Origin: Kiritimatiellales bacterium
Lineage (GTDB): Bacteria > Verrucomicrobiota > Kiritimatiellia > Kiritimatiellales > Pontiellaceae
Reading direction: 5' to 3'
Assembly (NCBI GenBank): GCA_003246265.1
Contig: QKAU01000067.1
Span: 124,001-188,000 of the forward strand
DNA length: 64,000 nucleotides
How positions within the stretch are numbered: the first letter of the stretch is position 1; each line of letters begins with the position of its first letter. Under the pieces are notes generated by a model, which made no database searches, was not told where the DNA came from, and saw only the letters and a program-made list of their open reading frames with translations. A program made the translations under genes and the position numbers. Of the stretch, positions 33,482 to 44,349 are shown one piece after another.

Positions 33482-35782
33482 ATGCTGAAATGGGGTGCCG
33501 GAATCCTGCTGGCTACGGCGGGGCTGGTTCATGCGGAGAATTCTTTTTCCAAGGCATGCATTCTGAATGCAGCAAGGCGGGTGGCCGAATGGCAGCTCGG
33601 CCACGAGTACATGGACAAGGCCTGGGGATACGACCGCATGGGTAAGGAAAAATACCTGGATTGGGTATACGGGCCCTACCTGAACGGACTGGTGGCGATG
33701 GGGCAGGCTTCCGGTGATGCCTTTTTCATCGAACAGGCTGAATCGATCGGCGAGATGACGGAATGGAAGGTCCTGAAAACAAACTGGGTGGCCAACGACC
33801 ATGCCTCCCCGCAGTCCTGGCTCGAACTGTACGAGCTGGACAAGGATCCCGAAAAGATCGAGGCCACGCTCAAGGCGCTGGATGAATATATGACCCGGAA
33901 CAAGGCGGGCGAAGGGGATTTGATCTGCAACGCAAAAACAAACGGCTGGAACTGGTGCTGGTGCGATGCGTTCTACATGTCGCCCCCGGCCTTCGCCCGC
34001 GCCGCAAAGGTTACGGGCGACAAAAAATACCTGGCGTTCCTGCACGACCGCTGGAAGGCGTCCTCGGAATATTTCTACAGTCCCGAGCACCAACTGCATT
34101 TCCGCGACAACAAGTATTTTGATCGAAAGGAAGCGAACGGTCAGCCGGTGTTCTGGTGCCGCGGCAACGGCTGGGTGATCGGTGGGCTGGTGCGGGTGAT
34201 GCAGTATCTCGACAAAGGTGATCCGGCGTTTCCGATGTATGAAAAGGAGTTCCGGCTGATGGCTGCGCGTCTGAAGGAACTGCAGCTGGATCATGGATTA
34301 TGGAACCCGAGCCTGCTGGATCCGGACTCCAAACCATACCCGGATACCAGCGGAAGTGCATTGCTTCTTTATGGGTTCGCATGGGGAATCAACGAAGGCC
34401 TGTTGCCGAATGAGGAGTATTGGCCGGTGGTTCAAAAGGGATGGCCGGCGTTGTGCGAGTATGTCCAGCCGAACGGGCAGTTTGTGGGGGTACAGCCGAT
34501 CGGCGAGGCCCCGAAGGGTTTTGATGCGAAGACTTCCGTTCCTTATGGCGCGGGCGCCTACCTGCTGGCGGCCTCCGAAGTCTATAAAATGAAGGGAGCA
34601 AAGAGTGCGTTGTCTGCAACGTCCGACGGCGCGGCGGACCGCGCCTATACCATTGCCCTGATGCGGCGTATCGCCGATCCCGTTCTTATTCCGTTGAGCG
34701 AAGAGCGGTTGAATGCAGTCCTGCCGACCCATCCGGAATGGGAGCGGGGCAAAAGCATTCCGACCTCCGAGCTGCAGGCGTTCGGTCGCACCTTGGCCGG
34801 GATGGCACCGTGGCTGTCGCTCGGTGTGGATGAGACGGAGGAAGGGCAGCTGCGGAAGCAATACATTGGTCTGGCCTGCACGGGATTGATCAATGCCGCA
34901 AATCCCGGTTCGCCCGATTTCATGTTCAGCATGGACAAGCGCTTGTACGAGCGCATCGTGCACGCCAGCTATGTCGCCTATGCGCTGCTGGTCGCGCCGG
35001 ACCAGCTTTGGGAACCGCTGACGCCGCAGCAACGCGAAAACGTGGTTGCCGCGTTGAAAACGCATCGCGGCCTGAAGCCGACCGAAAACAACTGGCTCCT
35101 GTTTTCCGCCATCCTGGAATGCGCGATCTGGAAAGCGACCGGGGAATGCGACATGGAGGTGATCGAATATGGAGTCAAACGTCATCAGGAATGGTACCGG
35201 GGGGATGGAACCTACAGCGACGGGCAGGATTTCCATTGGGACTACTACAACAGCTTTGTGATCCATCCGCTGCTGCTGGAAACACTGCGCGTCTGCAAGG
35301 AGAAGGGACATCCGCTCGGGGACTTGCTGCCCGTGGCGCAGAAACGGGGCGAGCGGTATGCCGTGGTGCTGGAGCATATGATTTCACCGGAGGGCACCTT
35401 CCCGGTCATCGGGCGCTCCTCCACCTATCGCATCGCCGCCTTCAATCAGCTCGGCTATTCGATGTTCCGCTTCGGTGTGCCCGAAGAGCTTGAACCGGGC
35501 GCAACGCGCGCGGCGCTTACGACGGTCATCCATCGCATGATGGATGCGCCGGGCACCTTCGATGATGAAGGCTACCTGAACCCGGGCATCGTCGGGCATC
35601 AGCAGGATGCGGTAGATTACTACAACGTGGAGGGGGCACTCTATTTCTGCGCTCTGGGGCTGACCCATCTGGGGTTGCCGCCGGACTCGCCGTTCTGGAC
35701 GGAACCGGCAGGCAAGTGGTTCCAGCAAAAAGTCTGGTCCGGGGATGTGATCCCCAACCAACAGGCATACAAGGAGAAATAA
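33482..35782 (+). CDS. GH105 unsaturated glycuronyl hydrolase fused to a DUF2264-like (alpha/alpha) domain
   Basis: 766 aa. Start at 33482 because the signal peptide begins there with AGGGAG upstream; an ATG at 33452 overlaps the previous stop. Residues 25-375 are GH105: WNWCWCDAFYMSPPAFARAA with catalytic Asp162 (YteR Asp143 equivalent) and PVFWCRGNGWVIGGL. About 380-766 is a second barrel with the DUF2264 pattern (GMAPWLSLG, NNWLLFSAILECA, YRGDGTYSDGQDFHWDYYNSFVIHP). GH105 enzymes remove unsaturated uronic acids left by lyases. The fusion suggests two consecutive steps on one uronate-containing glycan. Confidence 0.85.
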   Translation: MLKWGAGILLATAGLVHAENSFSKACILNAARRVAEWQLGHEYMDKAWGYDRMGKEKYLDWVYGPYLNGLVAMGQASGDAFFIEQAESIGEMTEWKVLKTNWVANDHASPQSWLELYELDKDPEKIEATLKALDEYMTRNKAGEGDLICNAKTNGWNWCWCDAFYMSPPAFARAAKVTGDKKYLAFLHDRWKASSEYFYSPEHQLHFRDNKYFDRKEANGQPVFWCRGNGWVIGGLVRVMQYLDKGDPAFPMYEKEFRLMAARLKELQLDHGLWNPSLLDPDSKPYPDTSGSALLLYGFAWGINEGLLPNEEYWPVVQKGWPALCEYVQPNGQFVGVQPIGEAPKGFDAKTSVPYGAGAYLLAASEVYKMKGAKSALSATSDGAADRAYTIALMRRIADPVLIPLSEERLNAVLPTHPEWERGKSIPTSELQAFGRTLAGMAPWLSLGVDETEEGQLRKQYIGLACTGLINAANPGSPDFMFSMDKRLYERIVHASYVAYALLVAPDQLWEPLTPQQRENVVAALKTHRGLKPTENNWLLFSAILECAIWKATGECDMEVIEYGVKRHQEWYRGDGTYSDGQDFHWDYYNSFVIHPLLLETLRVCKEKGHPLGDLLPVAQKRGERYAVVLEHMISPEGTFPVIGRSSTYRIAAFNQLGYSMFRFGVPEELEPGATRAALTTVIHRMMDAPGTFDDEGYLNPGIVGHQQDAVDYYNVEGALYFCALGLTHLGLPPDSPFWTEPAGKWFQQKVWSGDVIPNQQAYKEK

Positions 35783-38700
35783 TGAGGGGACTAGGGAGCT
35801 TCATCGCGCTCGTATTCTGTTGCGTGATTCCATCGCAGGCGGCGATCGAAAATGTGGTGCTGGTTGGCCGGTCGAACAACGCCGTCGAATTCAAGTCGGA
35901 TGGCGCACGCATCCGCATCAGTGTGCTGACACCGGAGATTGTCCGTATACAGGCTACGCAGGATGAGGCTTTCAAGCCTGCTCTGATGGTTGAAGAGGGA
36001 TTCGTGAAAACCGATTGGCCCGCCCTGGATTTTTCGTTGAATGATCTTTCGGATACGGTGGAGATTTCCACGGCCTCATTGAAGCTGCACGTGACCAAAG
36101 CACCGTTCCGCATTGAGCTGCTGGACGGGAGTGGAAAGCCGCTGCTGAAAACGGTGGCGCAGGGCGTCGCCTTGGAAAAGGGCACGACGTTCCGTTGCGA
36201 ACTGACGGAACAGGACCACTTCTTCGGGTTCGGCTATATGCGAAAATGTTCCGACGCGCGTGGCCAGACACTCACCTGGACGCGAAGCTATCGCAACGAC
36301 GAGGCCACCGTACCCTTTTTCATGAATCCCCGCGGCTATGCGTTTTTCTCCAACAACACCTGGGAAAACGATTTTGATTTCACCGGCAGTGACGCGTTCA
36401 AGATGACGACCGAGTCGGGCGACCTGGATGTATTCCTCATGGTCGGTGCCGATTTCGCCACGCTGCTGGACTTGTATACCGACCTGACCGGCAAGCCGCA
36501 GCTCGTCCCTAAATGGTCGCTGGGTCTGGAGCACCGGGCACGCTATTACGACAACGCGGAAGACGTACTGAAAACCGCGCGGCTCTTCCGCGAATACAAC
36601 ATACCCTGCGAAATCATGGCGCTGGAACCCGGCTGGGAAGAGAAGCCCTATTCCATGCGCTGGGTTTGGAGCCCGGAGCGCTTTCCCGATCCGGTCGGCA
36701 TGATCCGCGAACTGAAGGGCATGGGCTACAAGTTTGATCTGTGGGAATCCGGCGCGGCACCCAAGCAGAATCTCCTGAACGAAGACGTGCGCGAGGCATG
36801 GTTTGCGAAACGCATCCCGGCGCTTGCGGAATGGGGCGTGGATATGTTCAAGCAGGACGATCCATATCCGCGTGGTATCCAGAGCGTCGGCATGGAAGAC
36901 GCGGTAAAGTCCGAGGGTGAAGTGTCGGACGCGGGGCGACAGCCCGGTGAACTGATCACGGTAGCCAATTCGTTCTACACGCGGACGGTTTTCGACGCAT
37001 GGCGCAAGCAGACCGGCCGGCGGCCGGTGATTCAGTTCCACGCCTACAATGCGTCGGTGGGTTCGCAGCGTTGGCCCTACCAATGGGCGGGCGACTTCGG
37101 GACGGGCTGGGGCCTGCTGAATGCCTCGCTCTCCGGCCACCCCATGGTGAACGCGGATGCGCGCCGGCCCTATCTCGATGCGCGGCATCTGGACTTTTTC
37201 ATGTCGGCCGGTCCGGTCAATGACTGCTGGGCCTACACGATCGAACCGTGGAACTACAGCGACCGCCTTCTCGAAGGAGCCCGGATGTATGCCAGCTTGC
37301 GGGCGCGGCTCTATCCCTATCTCTACAGCGCAATGCGCCATGCGCACGAAACCGGCACCCCGATCATGCGTCCGATGGTGTTTAACGATCCGCTCGACCG
37401 GGCAACCTACAGGATCGGTTCGCAGTTTTTCATCGGGGATTCGCTACTGGTCGCCACGACGGTAAAGCTGGACGAATTCGGCGACCACGCACGGGTAGAC
37501 GAAGAGGAGGAAACCCCGAACTACTCCGCACGCAGCACGCCGGTCTATTTGCCAAGGGGCACATGGATCGATTACTGGACAGGCCGGGAATACGTCGCTA
37601 AGACGAATGGTTGGATCGACGTTGCTTTTCCCGGAAATACCGGAGGACCCCTGCTCGTGCGCGAAGGTGGAATCATTCCCATGACCGTCGTGAAGCAATT
37701 CAACGAAGCCGCGCCGGACGAGCTGATCACACTGGATGTCTATCCGTCGGAGCAGTCCGAGACGCATCGGCTTTACGAGGATGACGGCATCACCTTCGGT
37801 TATGAGCGGGGAGCGTTCGCCGACACGGAGTTCCGCTCTGTCCGGAAGGGCGACACTATCACGGTCGATATCGGCGCGCGCGAGGGCGAATACGAGGGAC
37901 AGCCTGCAAAGCGAGACTATCTGCTCAAAGTGCATTCGCTGTTCGCTCCCGAAAGCATGCGGGTAAACGGCGAAGCGCTACCCCGGCAGGCGCGCGACGA
38001 AATCCTGTTCAATACCGCGGCAAAGGGGTGGTACTACGATGCGGCGATGAACAAGATCATCATCAAGCCCCGCGCGGATTGGCATTTCAAGCAGGATGGC
38101 TCCAGCCCTGCGGGAACGTTTCCGCTGACGCCCGCAGAGGAAGCGGTGGCCTTCACTGCCGATGCAGCTACTGGCTCGGCGACGCAGGTGGAAATTCGGC
38201 TGAATCCCGATGAGCAGGCCCGGGTCGGAAATGCTGCGATCATCGTTTGCGAGCCGGAGACCGAATACGTACTGGCGGATGGCGAGAGCACGGTGGCGGT
38301 TCGGGTATCGATCTGTGATCGCGACGGCAACATCGTACCCGATGCGAATCAACAGCTCATAGTATCGCTCGACGGAAGCGACAAGGCGCCGTCGCACGTG
38401 ACGGTTGCGAACGGGGGCGGCGAATTCGTTTACACGGCGCCGGCGGAGCCGGGCACGGCGCAGCTTACGGTCGGCGGTGAAGGCCTTGCGTCCAAGACGG
38501 TCACCCTGAACGCCGCCAAAGGCCAGCTACGGATTATCACCAATCCGGCCTTCAAGGTTCCGGGACCCGGCAAGGGCAAATGGCTGACCAAGCAGTTCAC
38601 GTTTGCGGTTAGCGTGCGCGATGCCGAAGGGCACCGGCTGGCTACGCAAACACCGGTGAAACTCGAGATTCGCGACTACAGGGATCGCGAGTTGATCGAA

Positions 38701-38943
38701 CGCGAGGCGTTGCTGGACGATGGCGAAGCGGAATTCCGCAACGTGAAATACGAGACCCGTCCCGAGAAGTTTATCATCACCGCCACCGCGCCGGGGCTGG
38801 AACCGGCCACCATCAAGGCGTTCGAAAACGCCTGGCACATCCCGGACGATTACTACGAAGACCCGGCCAATAAAATGGGGTTGAACGACTACCTCTTGAG
38901 CAGTGCCGCCCAGGGGCCGCATGGGGAGATGAACAAACCATGA
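35782..38943 (+). CDS. Secreted GH31 glycosidase with long C-terminal beta-sandwich extension
   Basis: 1053 aa; ATG shares one base with the previous stop (TAATG), AAGGAG upstream. Signal peptide to about 20. GH31 barrel: FGFGYMRKC, PKWSLGLEHRARYYDN, then GVDMFKQDDPY with nucleophile Asp359 and QWAGDFGTGWGLLN with acid/base candidate Asp438. Residues 770-1050 are an extra region with an invasin-like Ig domain (EYVLADGESTVAVRVSICDRDG, GGEFVYTAPAEPGTAQLTVGG) and another sandwich. Specificity could be alpha-glucosidase, xylosidase or galactosidase; not decidable here. Confidence 0.9.
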   Translation: MRGLGSFIALVFCCVIPSQAAIENVVLVGRSNNAVEFKSDGARIRISVLTPEIVRIQATQDEAFKPALMVEEGFVKTDWPALDFSLNDLSDTVEISTASLKLHVTKAPFRIELLDGSGKPLLKTVAQGVALEKGTTFRCELTEQDHFFGFGYMRKCSDARGQTLTWTRSYRNDEATVPFFMNPRGYAFFSNNTWENDFDFTGSDAFKMTTESGDLDVFLMVGADFATLLDLYTDLTGKPQLVPKWSLGLEHRARYYDNAEDVLKTARLFREYNIPCEIMALEPGWEEKPYSMRWVWSPERFPDPVGMIRELKGMGYKFDLWESGAAPKQNLLNEDVREAWFAKRIPALAEWGVDMFKQDDPYPRGIQSVGMEDAVKSEGEVSDAGRQPGELITVANSFYTRTVFDAWRKQTGRRPVIQFHAYNASVGSQRWPYQWAGDFGTGWGLLNASLSGHPMVNADARRPYLDARHLDFFMSAGPVNDCWAYTIEPWNYSDRLLEGARMYASLRARLYPYLYSAMRHAHETGTPIMRPMVFNDPLDRATYRIGSQFFIGDSLLVATTVKLDEFGDHARVDEEEETPNYSARSTPVYLPRGTWIDYWTGREYVAKTNGWIDVAFPGNTGGPLLVREGGIIPMTVVKQFNEAAPDELITLDVYPSEQSETHRLYEDDGITFGYERGAFADTEFRSVRKGDTITVDIGAREGEYEGQPAKRDYLLKVHSLFAPESMRVNGEALPRQARDEILFNTAAKGWYYDAAMNKIIIKPRADWHFKQDGSSPAGTFPLTPAEEAVAFTADAATGSATQVEIRLNPDEQARVGNAAIIVCEPETEYVLADGESTVAVRVSICDRDGNIVPDANQQLIVSLDGSDKAPSHVTVANGGGEFVYTAPAEPGTAQLTVGGEGLASKTVTLNAAKGQLRIITNPAFKVPGPGKGKWLTKQFTFAVSVRDAEGHRLATQTPVKLEIRDYRDRELIEREALLDDGEAEFRNVKYETRPEKFIITATAPGLEPATIKAFENAWHIPDDYYEDPANKMGLNDYLLSSAAQGPHGEMNKP

Positions 38944-40877
38944 AATGGATACGCATACTGGTATTTGGTTTGTGGGGGCTGGTGCATGCGGCCCAGGCGG
39001 GAAGCATCGCATCGCCGAATGGGCAGGTGGTGGTGTCGTTCGAGCTCAAGGAGGAGCGGGGCGAGGCCGGATGCCCGACCTATTCGGTCACCTACAAGGG
39101 GAAGGCGATTATTGCGGATGCGCGCATGGGGTTGGAGCTGGATAACGGCGCTTCCCTGAGTCGCGGTTTTACGGTGCTTTCGAGCAGTGAACGCAAGTAC
39201 AGCGAAACCTGGAAGCCGGTCTGCGGCGAGCGCAGCAGCATCGAAGATGCCTACAGCGAGATGACTGTTGTCCTCGCACAGGGCAACTCCTCTACTCCCG
39301 CGATGGAACTGGTCTTCCGCGCCTACGATGCGGGTGCCGCATTCCGGTACAGGATACTGGATGCGCCGCAGTCGGACGGAATGATCCACATCGAACGCGA
39401 GACGACCGAGTTCGCGTTCCTCGCGGACCACGCCGCCTGGTGTACGGTTCGCGCCCAGGGGAAATACTGGAAAACAAAGATCAGTGCACTGGGTGAAGAT
39501 ATCGAACGCCCGTTGACACTGGAGGCGGGACCGGATCTCTACATTGCGATTGCCGAAGCCGCGTTGGTCGACTATGCGCGGATGAAGCTGCATCCATCCA
39601 AGGAAAAGCCGCTGACGGTGGTTGGCGTGCTGAGCAGTGCCGTTGAGGCGTCCCTTCCGCTCACGACCCCGTGGCGGGTCGTCATGCTGGCGGACAGTCC
39701 GGGGCAGCTGCTGGAAAACAACGACATCGTCCTGAACCTGAACGAACCATGCGCGATCGAGGACACCTCGTGGATCAAGCCGGGCCGGGTGATCCGCGAG
39801 GTGACGCTCACGACGCAGGGCGGAAAGGCCTGCGTCGATTTCGCGGTCAAGCACAACCTGCAGTATGTCATGTTCGACGCGGGGTGGTATGGCAACGAGT
39901 ACGACAACACATCCGACGCCACCACGGTCACGGTCGACCCCAAGCGCTCGCCCGGACCGCTGGACCTGCACGAGGTGATCCGCTACGGCGAAGAGCGCGG
40001 CATCGGCATCATCCTGTATGTCAACCATCGCGCGCTGGTGCAGCAGCTCGACGAACTGCTGCCGCTCTACAAGGAGTGGGGCGTCAAAGGCATCAAGTAT
40101 GGCTTCGTGGAGGTCGGTCCGCAGCAGGCGACGAGCTGGCTGCACGAAGCGGTACGCAAGGCCGCGGCCCATGGACTGATGGTGGATATCCACGACGAAT
40201 ACCGGCCGACCGGCTACAGCCGGACCTATCCCAACCTCATGACCCAGGAGGGCCTCCGCGGCGATGAAGGCTATCCTTCCAACGGGGCAAGCCTGACGCT
40301 CCTGTTTACGCGCATGCTGGCCGGGGCCGGCGACAACACCATCTGCTACTACGATTCCCGTGTCGACAGGAACGCGACCCACGCCTTCCAGCTGGCCAAG
40401 GCGGTCTGCCTCTACAGCCCGTGGCAGTTGCTCTACTGGTACGACCGGCCCGAAGCCTCGCCCCAGGGGATCGGCGGGGCCGGAACGGAAATGCCGGTCA
40501 TCGGCGGCGAGCCGGAGCTGGAATTCTTCGACCAGGTTCCGACGGTGTGGGACGATACCAAGGTGATCCACGGGAAAATCGGCGAATATGCCGTGATCGC
40601 CCGCCGCTCCGGCGAGGAATGGTATGTCGGAGCCATGAACAGCCAGGAAGCGAGAACGCTGGATGTTCCGCTAGATTTTCTGGAGCCGGGCAAAAAGTAC
40701 ATCGCGCATATCTATTCAGACGACGAAACGATTCAAACGCGCACAAAAGTCCGGATCGACCGGATGAAGGTCGATGCCGAAACGATCCTGAAGGTCGCGA
40801 TGTCGGCCCAGGGAGGACAGGCCATACGGATTGTGCCGGCCGGGCCGGCGGACCACTACCCGACCTATGGAAAGTAG
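38940..40877 (+). CDS. GH97 family glycoside hydrolase (copy 1)
   Basis: 645 aa, ATGA overlap with GH31. Signal peptide to about 20. N-terminal beta-sandwich (SPNGQVVVSFEL, FRAYDAGAAFRYRI), then barrel: YVMFDAGWYGNEYD, RGIGIILYVNH, WGVKGIKYGFVEVG, DIHDEYRPTGYSRTYPNLMTQEG, and C-terminal sandwich. In retaining GH97 alpha-galactosidases the KxDF Asp is the nucleophile; here that position is Gly (KYGF), as in the inverting SusB-like branch. The reaction is therefore probably inverting alpha-gluco/galactosidase-like, or altered. See the paralogue at 54.5 kb. Confidence 0.9.
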   Translation: MKWIRILVFGLWGLVHAAQAGSIASPNGQVVVSFELKEERGEAGCPTYSVTYKGKAIIADARMGLELDNGASLSRGFTVLSSSERKYSETWKPVCGERSSIEDAYSEMTVVLAQGNSSTPAMELVFRAYDAGAAFRYRILDAPQSDGMIHIERETTEFAFLADHAAWCTVRAQGKYWKTKISALGEDIERPLTLEAGPDLYIAIAEAALVDYARMKLHPSKEKPLTVVGVLSSAVEASLPLTTPWRVVMLADSPGQLLENNDIVLNLNEPCAIEDTSWIKPGRVIREVTLTTQGGKACVDFAVKHNLQYVMFDAGWYGNEYDNTSDATTVTVDPKRSPGPLDLHEVIRYGEERGIGIILYVNHRALVQQLDELLPLYKEWGVKGIKYGFVEVGPQQATSWLHEAVRKAAAHGLMVDIHDEYRPTGYSRTYPNLMTQEGLRGDEGYPSNGASLTLLFTRMLAGAGDNTICYYDSRVDRNATHAFQLAKAVCLYSPWQLLYWYDRPEASPQGIGGAGTEMPVIGGEPELEFFDQVPTVWDDTKVIHGKIGEYAVIARRSGEEWYVGAMNSQEARTLDVPLDFLEPGKKYIAHIYSDDETIQTRTKVRIDRMKVDAETILKVAMSAQGGQAIRIVPAGPADHYPTYGK

Positions 40878-40904
40878 CATGGAAAACAAAGAAGAAGTGA
40901 CACG

Positions 40905-42746
40905 ATGACAACCTCAAGAAGCGTATCCTGCACCGCTGTTCTCGCGTGCGGCCTGGCCCTTGCGGCCTTCGCCGTCGACGAGCCAACCATGGAGGAGATC
41001 TATGCCCGGCACGAAATGCCTGCGTGGTTCAACGAAGCCAAGTTCGGCATCTTCGTGGTGTGGGGCCCGTATTCCGTTCCGGCCTACAACAAGGGCGGCT
41101 ACGCGGAATGGTATGGCATGAACATCTTCCGCAACGAGGACACGAAGGCCTTCCATGAAAAGAACTACGGCGCGGATTTCAAGTACGAGAACTTTGCCGA
41201 CATGTTTGCCGCCGAACTGTGGGATCCCGGTTTCTGGTGCAAGTTGTTCGCCGATTCCGGCGCGAAGTATGTGGTGACCACCGCGAACTACCACGATGGC
41301 TTTTCCATGTATCCGACGAAGTACGGGCAGTTCAACGCGGAGACCGACTGGAACGCGATGGATCGCGGGCCGAAGCGCGATATCCTGGGCGAGCTGAACG
41401 CGGCCGGCGAAAAACTGGGCCTCAAGATGGGCATCTACTTCTCCGTGTACGAATGGTTCAACCCTCTGTGGCTTTCAGGCGATCAGCAACGCTATGCAGA
41501 GGAGTGGTTCCAGCCCAAGTTCAAGGAGGTCGTCACCAACTACAAGCCCTGGCATATCTTCTTCGATGGCGAGTGGAACGGTTCCTACCAGCAGTGGGGC
41601 AGCGACAAGCTGATGTACTGGCTCTACACGGAATCGCCGGTGAAGGACTACGTGGTCACGAACGACCGGCTGGGCATGTGCCGCGGCAAGTTCGGCGATG
41701 TTTTTGAAAGCGAGTATGGCGGCGGAAAATACACCTCCCCGAACCATCCCTGGCAGGAGGATCGCGGGATCGGCCACAGCTACGGCTACAACCGGAACGA
41801 AACCGTTTATGACTACGATTCGCGCGAGGAACTGCTGCGCACCTTCAGCGGTGTGGTGGGCGGCGGCGGCAACTTCCTGCTCTGCGTCGGACCGACGGCC
41901 GACGGCCGCATCCCGGTGATCATGCAGGAGCGCCTGCTGCAGGTTGGCGAATGGCTGAAGGTCAACGGCGATGCGGTCTATGGCACCACGGCCAGCCCGT
42001 TCTGGCCGCGAAAATTCGAATGGGGCACCATCTCGAAAAAGCCCGGCAAGCTCTATCTGCATCTCCACAACCCGAAGCTCGACCACATTGTAATCGAGGG
42101 TTTCAAGGGCAACGTGACGGGGGCGCGCCTGCTGCACAAGGATGGAGGAAAGGACGTCAACGCCGAATTGGACGAAAACACAATCCGCTTGAACTGGCCG
42201 GGTTATCTCAATGATCCGGCGGTGACCGTGATCGAGTTGGATGTGGAGGAGGGCTACACGGTCGATAAGACGCCGCGCCAGTTTGCCGGCGGCGTAGTGG
42301 CTTTCGACATCTGGTCGATGCAGGTGCACGGCACACAGGCCTATCCAAACTACGAGGGCATTTCGAACCGTCTGTTCATGCACGACTGGTGGAAGCCCGA
42401 GGACTACCTGACTGGCGAATTCATTCTCAGCAAGCCCGGCACCTACCGGGTGGAACTGCTCTATGCCGCGCAGGTCGGGGAGGATGGCAAGGGACTCACC
42501 GAGTTCATGGGCGCGGCCAAGCAGTCGAACACCACGGTCGGCGGCCAGTTCACCCTCCAGCTCGGGACCAACATCCTGAACCTGGCGATCGAGGATGTCG
42601 GCAACAAGATGCGCCCCCAGAACAAGGTGGTCGGCGAAGTGATGTTCACCGAACCCGGCAAGCAGGAGCTTGTCCTGAAACCCGATGCATCGAAACCGTG
42701 GAACGGGTTCATGTTCCAGGGGATCCGCTTGGTACCGCTTAAGTGA
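40905..42746 (+). CDS. GH29-type alpha-L-fucosidase with C-terminal beta domains
   Basis: 613 aa. Signal peptide to about 23. Barrel: [54 protein letters not shown] and HIFFDGEWN with candidate nucleophile Asp221, then [19 protein letters not shown]. Residues 440-613 make one or two beta sandwiches ([32 protein letters not shown]), probably carbohydrate binding. It belongs to a third GH29 branch within this operon. Starts 27 bp after GH97. Confidence 0.9.
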   Translation: MTTSRSVSCTAVLACGLALAAFAVDEPTMEEIYARHEMPAWFNEAKFGIFVVWGPYSVPAYNKGGYAEWYGMNIFRNEDTKAFHEKNYGADFKYENFADMFAAELWDPGFWCKLFADSGAKYVVTTANYHDGFSMYPTKYGQFNAETDWNAMDRGPKRDILGELNAAGEKLGLKMGIYFSVYEWFNPLWLSGDQQRYAEEWFQPKFKEVVTNYKPWHIFFDGEWNGSYQQWGSDKLMYWLYTESPVKDYVVTNDRLGMCRGKFGDVFESEYGGGKYTSPNHPWQEDRGIGHSYGYNRNETVYDYDSREELLRTFSGVVGGGGNFLLCVGPTADGRIPVIMQERLLQVGEWLKVNGDAVYGTTASPFWPRKFEWGTISKKPGKLYLHLHNPKLDHIVIEGFKGNVTGARLLHKDGGKDVNAELDENTIRLNWPGYLNDPAVTVIELDVEEGYTVDKTPRQFAGGVVAFDIWSMQVHGTQAYPNYEGISNRLFMHDWWKPEDYLTGEFILSKPGTYRVELLYAAQVGEDGKGLTEFMGAAKQSNTTVGGQFTLQLGTNILNLAIEDVGNKMRPQNKVVGEVMFTEPGKQELVLKPDASKPWNGFMFQGIRLVPLK

Positions 42747-42764
42747 TAAAACAAGGAGAAGAAG

Positions 42765-44231
42765 ATGAAACACATGCTGCTAACCTGCGGTCTGCTGGCC
42801 GCATCCATCGTATCGGCGCAGGCCGTGGAATCCTATAAGACCACGTTCGAGTCGCTAGATGAACACGGGGCGCCGGAGTGGTTCCGCGATGCCAAGTTCG
42901 GCATCTACACGCACTGGACGCCGACCACGATCGGCAACGAGATCGCGGCGGTCGGCTGGTATCCCTTCTACATGTACCAGAAGGATGAGATCCTGGACCA
43001 TGGACTCAAGGCGACCGGGAAAGGGCCGCACTGGGCCTATACCGAACACGTCAAGCATTTCGGCGATCCCAACACGTTCGGCTGGAAGGACGTGGTCAGG
43101 ACGTTCCAACCGAAAGGGTTTGATGCCAAGGAGTGGGTGGACCTGTTCGAGGAAGCCGGCGCAAAGTTCGCCGGCCCGGTGGCGATGCACCACGACGGCT
43201 ATGCCATGTGGGACAGCGACGTGACCCGATGGAGCGCGGGCAAGATGGCGGGCGTCGATCCCTCGGCGGAGCTGGAGAAGGAGATCCGCAAGCGCGGCAT
43301 GAAGTTCATCGCCTCCTTCCACCACGGCAAGACGTGGGACTACTACGTGCCGTCGTACGCGTTCGACGGCTCCAACCCCGAATTCGTCGATCTCTATTTC
43401 GAGCCGCACGTCAAGGGCGACCCGCACTCTCCGCGGTACCGGAGGTGGTGGCGGGATGTGCTCGATGAATACATCCGGAAGTATGATCCCGACATGATCT
43501 GGTTCGATATGGGCGAGAGCACCGTTCCGAAGGATATCATGTATCCGTTCCTGGCCAGCTACTACACCCATGGCCTGAAGACCGGGCGCGAGGTGGCCAC
43601 CACCTGCAAGAACTATTCAACCTATCTGCCGGGTTCGATCGTCGACTACGAAAAGGGCCGCGTGAAGGACCTGCAGGAAAAGCCCTGGCTGACGGACGAT
43701 TCGATCACGCCGCAGTGGTTCAACTCCAACCGGCCCGGCACCAAGGACGCCAACGACATCGTCGACGAGCTGGTCGACATCGTCAGCAAGAACGGCTGCC
43801 TGCTGCTGAACATCGGGCCTGATTCCAACGGCGTCATCGCCGAGAGCGAAAAGCAGATCCTGCGGGACATTGGCGCGTGGATGAAGGTCAACGGCGAAGG
43901 CATCTACGGTACGCGTCCATGGAAGATTGCAGCCGAAGGCCCGACCGTGCTGGAGAAGGAAGGAAGCTTTATCGAAAAGAAGCTCACCTACACCGCGGAG
44001 GACATCCGCTACACGATGGGCAAGGACGGGAAGACGGTCTATGCCTTCGTGCTGGACAAGCCCGAGGCCGCCGTGGTTTTGAAGGGAATCGGCCAGCCCG
44101 TGAAATCCATTGGACTGCTCGGGTATGTCCGTGCCGTTCAATGGAAGCAGAACCAGCATGGAATCAGTGTCTCATTCCCGGACGATGCGGCAGGGCAGCC
44201 GGCCTACGGGTTTCGAATCGAATTGGAATAG
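42765..44231 (+). CDS. Secreted GH29 alpha-L-fucosidase (paralogue B)
   Basis: 488 aa, signal peptide to about 22, AAGGAG upstream. The sequence matches paralogue A (28553-30022) along its whole length: [45 protein letters not shown] with Asp248, and [18 protein letters not shown]. Many DNA stretches are shared, so a relatively recent duplication is likely. Differences cluster around the active-site loop after the nucleophile (MGTRD versus MGEST), which could alter specificity. Confidence 0.92.
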   Translation: MKHMLLTCGLLAASIVSAQAVESYKTTFESLDEHGAPEWFRDAKFGIYTHWTPTTIGNEIAAVGWYPFYMYQKDEILDHGLKATGKGPHWAYTEHVKHFGDPNTFGWKDVVRTFQPKGFDAKEWVDLFEEAGAKFAGPVAMHHDGYAMWDSDVTRWSAGKMAGVDPSAELEKEIRKRGMKFIASFHHGKTWDYYVPSYAFDGSNPEFVDLYFEPHVKGDPHSPRYRRWWRDVLDEYIRKYDPDMIWFDMGESTVPKDIMYPFLASYYTHGLKTGREVATTCKNYSTYLPGSIVDYEKGRVKDLQEKPWLTDDSITPQWFNSNRPGTKDANDIVDELVDIVSKNGCLLLNIGPDSNGVIAESEKQILRDIGAWMKVNGEGIYGTRPWKIAAEGPTVLEKEGSFIEKKLTYTAEDIRYTMGKDGKTVYAFVLDKPEAAVVLKGIGQPVKSIGLLGYVRAVQWKQNQHGISVSFPDDAAGQPAYGFRIELE

Positions 44232-44295
44232 CATGCCGGGCATGGGCCATTTGGATAGTGGCGCATTCGGCCCTAAACGGTATCCTGCGGTATTT

Positions 44296-44313
44296 CGCCC
44301 CTGAATCGGGGCG
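44296..44313 (+). repeat. G/C-rich hairpin between the GH29 and carbohydrate-binding genes
   Basis: CGCCCC (44296-44301) and GGGGCG (44308-44313) make a 6-bp stem with a 6-base loop. No T tract follows, so it may be an RNA-processing or attenuation element rather than a terminator. It sits in the largest gap (118 bp) in the middle of the operon. Confidence 0.35.
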
Positions 44314-44349
44314 ACGGGAGCGGACAACCAAGGGATGAAAGGAAGATCC

